From NCBI RefSeq assembly GCF_050908235.1, contig NZ_CP194340.1: a stretch of DNA of 64,000 bases. One strand, given 5' to 3'. A model generated the notes under the pieces. That model had not been told where the DNA came from and did no database searches. It worked only from the letters and a program-made list of their open reading frames with translations. The number at the start of each line of letters is the position of its first letter. Position 1 is the first letter of the stretch. This DNA comes from Pseudoramibacter alactolyticus (lineage in GTDB: Bacteria; Bacillota; Clostridia; Eubacteriales; Eubacteriaceae). This document shows positions 58,934-64,000 of the stretch, piece by piece. The position numbers and the translations under genes are program-made.

Positions 58934-60153
58934 TGGGAGAAGAAAAAAAAGTAACCGCTAAAAAAATGATTAACGGCATTCTTGCACAGTCTTATGCAGA
59001 AGCCTGGGAAGCAAAAGAGAAGGGGATTCCGGTCGGCTGGGCGACATCCATCTTCCCTCAGGAAATCGTCACGGCTTTTGATCTGCCGCTGTTGTATCCG
59101 GAAAACCAGGCCGCCGGGGTTGCAGCGAAAAAAGAATCGTTGAAGTTGGAAGAGGCCGCAGAAGCGAAAGGCTATTCCATTGACTTGTGCGCCTATGCCA
59201 GAACCAATTTCGGTGTGCTTATTAATGGCGGTTCGGAGAATTTGAATATGCCCAAACCGGATTTTCTCTGCTGTTGCAACAACATCTGCAACGAAGTGGT
59301 CAAGTGGTATGAAAATATTGCTCGGGAACTGGATATTCCGTTAATTATGATTGACACGGCGTTTAACGATGAGGATGATGTCAGCGCGAGCCGGATCAAA
59401 TACTTTGTCGAACAGTTTAAATATGCGATTACTCAGCTGGAAGAAATTTCTGGCAGAAAATTTGATCCGACAAAACTTGAAAAAGTGATGGAAATTTCCT
59501 CAGAAAACGGAAAACTGTGGAAAAAATCCATGATGATGTCTACCGATGTTTATCCGGCGCCGATGAACGGCTTCGACTTGTTTACCTACATGGCTGTGAT
59601 CGTGTGTTATCGCGGGAAGAAGGAAACAACAGAGGCGTTTAAGCTGTTAATCAGTGAGCTGGAAGAGCACGTTAAAAACGGTACATCGGATAACCGCGCG
59701 GAGGAAAAATACCGCATTATGATGGAAGGGATACCCTGCTGGCCCTATATCGGTTATAAATTAAGATCCTTTAGCAAATATAAGGTCAATATGACGGGCA
59801 GTGTTTACCCTCATGCCTGGGCGCTGCAGTACGAGATGAACGATCTCGAAGGTTTGGCTAAAGCGTACTCGACCATTTTTAATAATGTCAATCTGAAAAA
59901 GATGACGGAATACCGTGTTAATGCGCTTAAGGATGGTAATTGCGAAGGGGCCTTTTACCATATGAATAGAAGCTGCAAGCTGATGAGTTTTATCCAGTAC
60001 CAGATGGCGCGGGATGTCTATGAACAAACTGGCATTCCCTACACGGGTTTTGACGGCTGTCAGGCTGATCCACGAGTCTTTACCGAAGCACAGTTTGAAA
60101 CGCGCCTTCAGGGGCTTGTTGAAGTAATGGATCAGAAAAGGGAGGGCAAATAG
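58933..60153 (+). CDS. 2-hydroxyacyl-CoA dehydratase subunit alpha (HadB/FldB-like)
   Basis: 406 residues of the HgdA/BcrC/HadB family, which holds a [4Fe-4S] cluster and removes water from (R)-2-hydroxyacyl-CoA via a ketyl radical. Cysteines in DFLCCCNNICNEVVKW (about 112-127) include the cluster ligands. VGWATSIFPQEIVTAFDLPL (about 33-52) and PYTGFDGCQADPRVF (near the C-terminus) are typical. GGAGGGAAAG precedes the ATG. The true substrate (2-hydroxyisocaproyl-, phenyllactyl- or lactoyl-CoA) cannot be read from sequence alone. Confidence 0.94.
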   Translation: MGEEKKVTAKKMINGILAQSYAEAWEAKEKGIPVGWATSIFPQEIVTAFDLPLLYPENQAAGVAAKKESLKLEEAAEAKGYSIDLCAYARTNFGVLINGGSENLNMPKPDFLCCCNNICNEVVKWYENIARELDIPLIMIDTAFNDEDDVSASRIKYFVEQFKYAITQLEEISGRKFDPTKLEKVMEISSENGKLWKKSMMMSTDVYPAPMNGFDLFTYMAVIVCYRGKKETTEAFKLLISELEEHVKNGTSDNRAEEKYRIMMEGIPCWPYIGYKLRSFSKYKVNMTGSVYPHAWALQYEMNDLEGLAKAYSTIFNNVNLKKMTEYRVNALKDGNCEGAFYHMNRSCKLMSFIQYQMARDVYEQTGIPYTGFDGCQADPRVFTEAQFETRLQGLVEVMDQKREGK

Positions 60154-60155
60154 AT

Positions 60156-61274
60156 ATGAAAGCATTATTAGAACGGGTTCAAACGGTTGCCGATCATCCC
60201 ATTGATGCTATTAATCAATATGTTGATCAGGGCAAAAAAGCGATGGGGATGGTTTTGCCCATCGGACCGATGGAATTAGTTGAAGCAGCCGGCATGATGC
60301 CGGTTGGCGTTTGGGGGGATTACGGCGTTACCCTTGATCTATCCAAACAATATTTTCCGGCCTTTGCAGCTTCTGTGGCAATGGTTACCATGGAATACGC
60401 CCTCAATGGTACCTATGACAAGCTCAGCGGAATGATTTGCCCGGGATTGACAGATACCTTGATTTGCCTGGGGCAAAACTTGGAAGCTGGCGTTAAGGCT
60501 TTTCCGACTTTGTTCCTCGCCTATCCGCAGAATCGATTTTTGGAGTGCGGTCACGAATTTATGGCTTCAGAGCTTCAAAAACTCCAGGGGCGTCTGGAAG
60601 CAATCAGCGGTCAGAAAGTGACGGAAGAAGCGTTGTCGGCGGCAATTGATTTGTACAATGAACATCGAAGCGAAATGAGGGAATTTTCTGATCTTGCGGC
60701 AAAACACGCAAACACCATCACGAATATTGACCGTTCGAATGTTTATAAGAGCGTCTGGTATATGCCCAGAGCGGAACATCTTGAAATCGTGAAGGCCATT
60801 AACGAAAAACTGCGTGCCATGCCGAAAGAAACCTACGACGGCAAGAAAGTCGTGGTGACCGGACTCCAGTTTGACGACAACAATGTGCTTGGTTTTATGG
60901 AAGAAAATCATCTGCGCATTGTTGGTGATTTAGTAGGACACGACTCGGTTCAGTATAACCAAGATGTACCGGATGACAAAAGTGGCATTGAACGCCTTGC
61001 GAGATACTGGCAAAAACTCGAAGGTTTTTCAGTGGCTTATGATCCGAAGAAATTGCGTGGGAAACTTGTCGCAAAACTGGCCAAAGAAAGAGGTGCAACC
61101 GGCGCGATCTTTGCCGTGATGAAATTCTCGGATGATGAAGAATACGATATGCCGATTTGTATGAAGGATATTAAGGCTGGTGGCATTATTGCCGTGTCTT
61201 TTGAATTTGACCAACAGGAAAGTGCTTCAGAACAAATTAAAACCAGAATCCAGACTTTTGCGGAAATCTTATAA
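60156..61274 (+). CDS. 2-hydroxyacyl-CoA dehydratase subunit beta (HadC/FldC-like)
   Basis: 372 residues of the same superfamily as the alpha subunit but shorter, as in HadC/FldC. VLPIGPMELVEAAGMMPVGV (about 33-52) and GMICPGLTDTLICLGQN (about 92-108), with a cluster-ligand cysteine, and the C-terminal VSFEFDQQESASEQIKTRIQ (near 347-366) fit. It starts 2 nt after the alpha stop, with GGGAGG inside the alpha gene end. It completes the dehydratase dimer. Confidence 0.94.
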   Translation: MKALLERVQTVADHPIDAINQYVDQGKKAMGMVLPIGPMELVEAAGMMPVGVWGDYGVTLDLSKQYFPAFAASVAMVTMEYALNGTYDKLSGMICPGLTDTLICLGQNLEAGVKAFPTLFLAYPQNRFLECGHEFMASELQKLQGRLEAISGQKVTEEALSAAIDLYNEHRSEMREFSDLAAKHANTITNIDRSNVYKSVWYMPRAEHLEIVKAINEKLRAMPKETYDGKKVVVTGLQFDDNNVLGFMEENHLRIVGDLVGHDSVQYNQDVPDDKSGIERLARYWQKLEGFSVAYDPKKLRGKLVAKLAKERGATGAIFAVMKFSDDEEYDMPICMKDIKAGGIIAVSFEFDQQESASEQIKTRIQTFAEIL

Positions 61275-61337
61275 GATGCAAGAAAAGCGAAAGATTTTAA
61301 TAATTTTTCGCTCCCTATTTACATTGAGGAGAACAGA

Positions 61338-62459
61338 ATGGGTAATAATAAAAATTCTCTCGCTATTGCTTTTGGTGTTGCAGCGGTCTGGTTTGGAGCT
61401 CATGTTGGCGGGGGATTTGCAACAGGGAACCAAACAGTTCAATATTTCGTTAAATTCGGTTGGACGGCCGCTATCGTTCCGGTGTTTGTGATGGCTCTGC
61501 TGGCTTGGATCTATTATCAGGCGGTGCTCATCGCTAAAAATCACGACGTTCATTCTTACGATAAAATGGCCGAAAAGCTCTACGAACCTTATGGCAGAAT
61601 CGGAAAAGTGATCTTTGATATCGGTTATCTCGTATTAACGCTTGTTGGAGTGGGCATTGCCATCGCAGGAAGTGGCGAATTGTTTAAAGATGTCTTTGGA
61701 CTCAATTATTATATTGGGATCATTTTAACGGGTTTTATTTTCTTCCTTTTGACGATTTTTGGCGCTAAGTTGGTGCGAAATGCTTCCAGCGCGATTACAT
61801 TGCTGATTCTTATTTGTCTCGTTGTTTTGCTGATTCCAGGAATTCGGTCTGGGAGCGAAAATCTGAGTAGAATTTTTGCGGAAAAAACCGTTAACGGCTC
61901 TTTCGGGCAGGTGCTCTGGCATGCGCTGCTTTACGCGGGATTCCAGTCGCTTGTTGCAGGCTCTCTGGTCTCAGCGTCACAGACACTTACTGACAAATCG
62001 CTTTGTAAAAAATTTGCGGTTGTTGGATTCGTGCTTAATGCCGTGATGACAGTACTGTGCGCAATCATGATTTTGGGCTATATGCCGGAAGTCGCGGTTA
62101 ATAAACTGCCAATTTTAACCATTGCAAAGAGCCAGGGATTAGCTTTACTTACAACGGCTTATTCCTGCATTCTCTTCCTTGCTTTTGTATCCACGGGTGT
62201 CGGTGTGGTATTTGGATTTGTTGCGCGTTACGAAAATGCAATTTTAAAATCGACGAGTCTTTCGATTCGCCGTGCAGTTATTTCGGCCATTGCCATCATT
62301 CTCTCCACAACTATGGCGGTCACGGGCATTACTAAATTGGTGGCAGTTGGTTATGGTTGGCTTGGACGGTTTTGTATTTTCGTAGTGATATTACCTTTAG
62401 CTATTATTGCGCCGATTAAAAATGCAAAGTTTGCCAAGGAGCATCCAGAAGTTGAATAA
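61338..62459 (+). CDS. YkvI-like membrane transporter
   Basis: 373 residues with about ten hydrophobic spans. The first span region AVWFGAHVGGGFATGNQTVQ, with its glycine-rich break, and the plan of unwound helix 1 recall the YkvI group related to LeuT-fold amino acid transporters. GAGGAG precedes ATG 61338, 63 nt after the dehydratase gene, so it belongs to the same operon. It probably imports the amino or hydroxy acid reduced by the operon, or exports the fatty acid product; this is inferred from position. Confidence 0.85.
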   Translation: MGNNKNSLAIAFGVAAVWFGAHVGGGFATGNQTVQYFVKFGWTAAIVPVFVMALLAWIYYQAVLIAKNHDVHSYDKMAEKLYEPYGRIGKVIFDIGYLVLTLVGVGIAIAGSGELFKDVFGLNYYIGIILTGFIFFLLTIFGAKLVRNASSAITLLILICLVVLLIPGIRSGSENLSRIFAEKTVNGSFGQVLWHALLYAGFQSLVAGSLVSASQTLTDKSLCKKFAVVGFVLNAVMTVLCAIMILGYMPEVAVNKLPILTIAKSQGLALLTTAYSCILFLAFVSTGVGVVFGFVARYENAILKSTSLSIRRAVISAIAIILSTTMAVTGITKLVAVGYGWLGRFCIFVVILPLAIIAPIKNAKFAKEHPEVE

Positions 62460-62520
62460 GAACTATCCTTTTCCTTGAAATAAAAATGTAAAAAGAAGAA
62501 GTTAAAAAGGGCCATTAAAC

Positions 62521-62552
62521 GCTATCGCAGGTGTATTCTGCGGTAGCTTTTT
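62521..62552 (+). terminator. Intrinsic terminator of the dehydratase operon
   Basis: GCTATCGCAG (62521-62530) and CTGCGGTAGC (62538-62547), one G-T pair, loop GTGTATT, then TTTTTA. Confidence 0.88.
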
Positions 62553-62565
62553 ATATTTGGCTGGC

Positions 62566-63079
62566 GCCCGAGAGGTGATCGATTGCGACGGGATTCCGCT
62601 GGTGATGCTGCCGGCACCCGAACGCGCCGGAAAATCCGATGCCCTCAAGCCGGGTTTCAGCCGGGCATCCAAGATACGCAGGGCCAAACGCTTTATGGCG
62701 GGCAGCGCACGGCTCCCAGGCCCTATGTGGTGATCGATCTGGAAACGGACGGCCTCGACGCGGCGAAGAACCGGATCATTGAGATCGGCGCCGTGAAGGT
62801 CGATGGGCAAACCGTATCGACCTTTGAACAGTTGATCGTGCATCCGCATAGGTTGCCGAAAAAAATCACCGATCCCACCGGAATCACGGATACGCTGCTG
62901 GCTGATGGCGGCCGGCCGGAAGCCGAAGCGATCAAAGCGTTTCTGGCTTTTATCGGCAGTGATGATCTCATCAGATATCATGTCGATTTTGATGTTCAAT
63001 TTATCAATCAGACTTTGCACCGCATGGATATAGAGCCGCTAATAAGGTGTATGATTTAGTGAGAGCCGGGGGTGAATAA
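62566..63079 (+). pseudogene. Remnant of a DnaQ-type exonuclease, probably a Cas2e-DnaQ fusion
   Basis: From about 62700 the reading frame gives a DEDDh exonuclease: motif I YVVIDLETDGLDAAKNRIIE, then motif II YHVDFDVQFINQTL; motif III is missing because a frameshift near 63040 leads to an early stop (a shifted frame gives NKVYDLVRAGGE, stop at 63077-63079). Upstream, in another frame, 62566-62610 reads AREVIDCDGIPLVMLPA, similar to the end of type I-E Cas2 (xxPVDxDGLxLV). Some type I-E systems encode Cas2 fused to DnaQ in this order. The start, most of Cas2 and any array are absent, so this is a decayed piece. Confidence 0.6.
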
Positions 63080-63102
63080 ACACAATACTTGACAAATTGA
63101 CC

Positions 63103-63808
63103 CTATTTTTTATCGTAGAGGAAATATTCAACCTTCCGCGGATGGATATAGAAATCCACATCTTCCACCATTGCTGCTATTTTATCTGAGTACAGTCCCG
63201 CCGCGTTAATGACGATCGTCGGTTGAAAGGTTCCAATGGTAGCATCAACACTTTCGATTTTTCTCTGATCGACATGAATATTGGTGACTTCGGTATTTAA
63301 ATAGATCTTAACGCCATTCATCACCGCATTTTCTGCTATATGCCATGATCCAGTCAAAGGGATTAACCGTGCCGCTATTAGGATCATGCAAGCCGTATTT
63401 AACATCTGGATTGATGTTGGGCTCTAGTGCCATCATTTCATCATGACCCACAATCCGAACACCCTTTAATCCATTTTTCTCGGCATTTTCGACTTCTGCT
63501 TTCATCGTTTTAAGATGTTCGTCGTTAAATCCTGCAAAGACAGGTCCTGTATGGCGAAAATCAACATTGAGCTCGCGACAAACTTTATCGTAAACTTGTG
63601 TGTTCGCTCTGAGGCATAGTTGTCCCTTTAACTTCGTGCCATCAATATTGTAACCACTATGAATCATTGAAGAATTTGCTTTGCTTGTTTCCATGCAAAC
63701 ATCATCCTGATTTTCCATCAGCATAATATCGAGATTATAATGCGATAATTTTCTTGCAATCGCTGACCCGACGACCCCAGTACCGATAATCAGAATATCC
63801 GTTTTCAG
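63103..63808 (-). pseudogene. Truncated FAD-dependent oxidoreductase (DAO/GlpA-like)
   Basis: The N-terminal Rossmann motif KTDILIIGTGVVGSAIARKL follows AAAGGA, but the codon where ATG is expected is CTG (63806-63808). The body matches FAD-dependent dehydrogenases such as anaerobic glycerol-3-phosphate or 2-hydroxyglutarate oxidases (SKANSSMIHSGYN, then PTIVINAAGLYSDKIAAM). A one-base insertion near 63340 shifts the frame after NPFDWIMAY. The protein stops at YFLYDKK, so the C-terminal half is missing and abuts the exonuclease remnant. Not functional. Confidence 0.8.
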
Positions 63809-64000
63809 AAATTCCTTTCTTAAGATATATAGAACTTCTATGAAATATTTTATAATGCATGTTTTAAATTTCCAGACTGAAGATATTTTCTAATAACTTG
63901 AGTTTAAGTTTTTCAAAAAATCCCCTCATGAATAGTTGTAATTCTCTCACATCTATATACGAAGGGATTTTCCAAAATGTATACAACCTTAATTTATCCG
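63809..64000. other. A/T-rich upstream region without a gene
   Basis: No coding frame is supported. On the minus strand a TATAAA-type -10 is present near 63852-63857. An imperfect inverted repeat AAAATCCC/GGGATTTT spans about 63919-63974. It is probably the old promoter region of the broken oxidoreductase. Confidence 0.4.

Noticed and set aside
1..64000. tRNA, rRNA, riboswitch and CRISPR array search by eye
   Set aside because: No cloverleaf T-arm pattern, T-box, cobalamin riboswitch core or regularly spaced repeat was seen; absence is by inspection only, not by a covariance search.

Overview
The window looks like chromosomal DNA of an anaerobic low-to-mid G+C Firmicute of class Clostridia, most like a Eubacteriaceae-type acid producer (Eubacterium/Pseudoramibacter-like; inferred from gene content, no search was possible). 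Supporting signs are strong purine-rich ribosome binding sites, consensus TTGACA/TATAAT promoters, a dnaX-ybaB-recR cluster, a second EF-G, PTS enzymes, a Pdu-type bacterial microcompartment (BMC), oxygen-sensitive CoA-linked dehydratases of two unrelated kinds, and no respiratory genes. G+C is about half by eye, with an A/T-richer stretch from about 53 kb to the end and around 48.3-49.4 kb.

1-6.4 kb: the 3' end of a propanediol-type BMC operon in the order pduM(partial)-N-O-P-S-T (pduQ absent), closed by a hairpin, then a ParA-type ATPase and an abutting Lys/Ala-rich protein that together resemble the McdA/McdB organelle-positioning pair. 6.4-20.3 kb: a catabolic island built around a sigma-54 activator. 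Two near-consensus -24/-12 promoters flank the activator gene. One reads left into a DUF1097 membrane protein and a phosphotriesterase-like hydrolase. The other reads right into a long run: SDR, CaiB CoA-transferase, NifU-like protein, 4-hydroxybutyryl-CoA-dehydratase-like radical enzyme, MFS transporter, AMP-forming ligase, FabK-like reductase, second SDR and acyl-CoA dehydrogenase. I infer opening of a lactone or ester, CoA activation, radical dehydration and redox steps on the acyl-CoA; the substrate is unknown. 20.3-21.8 kb is a graveyard: a crotonase scar and a CaiB pseudogene split by an IS200-type element.

21.8-48.2 kb is mainly housekeeping: cupin, frameshifted DMT permease, dnaX-ybaB-recR, ptsI-ptsH, two small envelope-type proteins, an EF-G-like GTPase, trpS, rarA, dxr-dxs, exonuclease III, an FGGY kinase, pyrG with a leader hairpin, a dense cluster of DnaA boxes, nadE, and an oligopeptide transporter/PqqD-like/PepD group. 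48.4-49.4 kb holds an A/T-rich two-gene unit (secreted protein plus a 51-residue membrane peptide) behind a palindromic operator.

49.5-53.5 kb: a glucitol PTS operon with a SorC regulator, in which the EIIBC gene has lost its middle, followed by a phosphoglucomutase fragment. 53.7-62.5 kb: a PsiE-like membrane protein, a LysR regulator, and a 2-hydroxyacyl-CoA dehydratase operon (acyl-CoA dehydrogenase, CoA-transferase, activator, two dehydratase subunits, YkvI-like transporter), of the kind that reduces amino-acid-derived 2-hydroxy acids in Stickland fermentation. 62.5-63.8 kb has two decayed genes: a DnaQ-type exonuclease preceded by what looks like the tail of a type I-E Cas2, and a truncated FAD oxidoreductase. 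No tRNA, rRNA or CRISPR array was seen.
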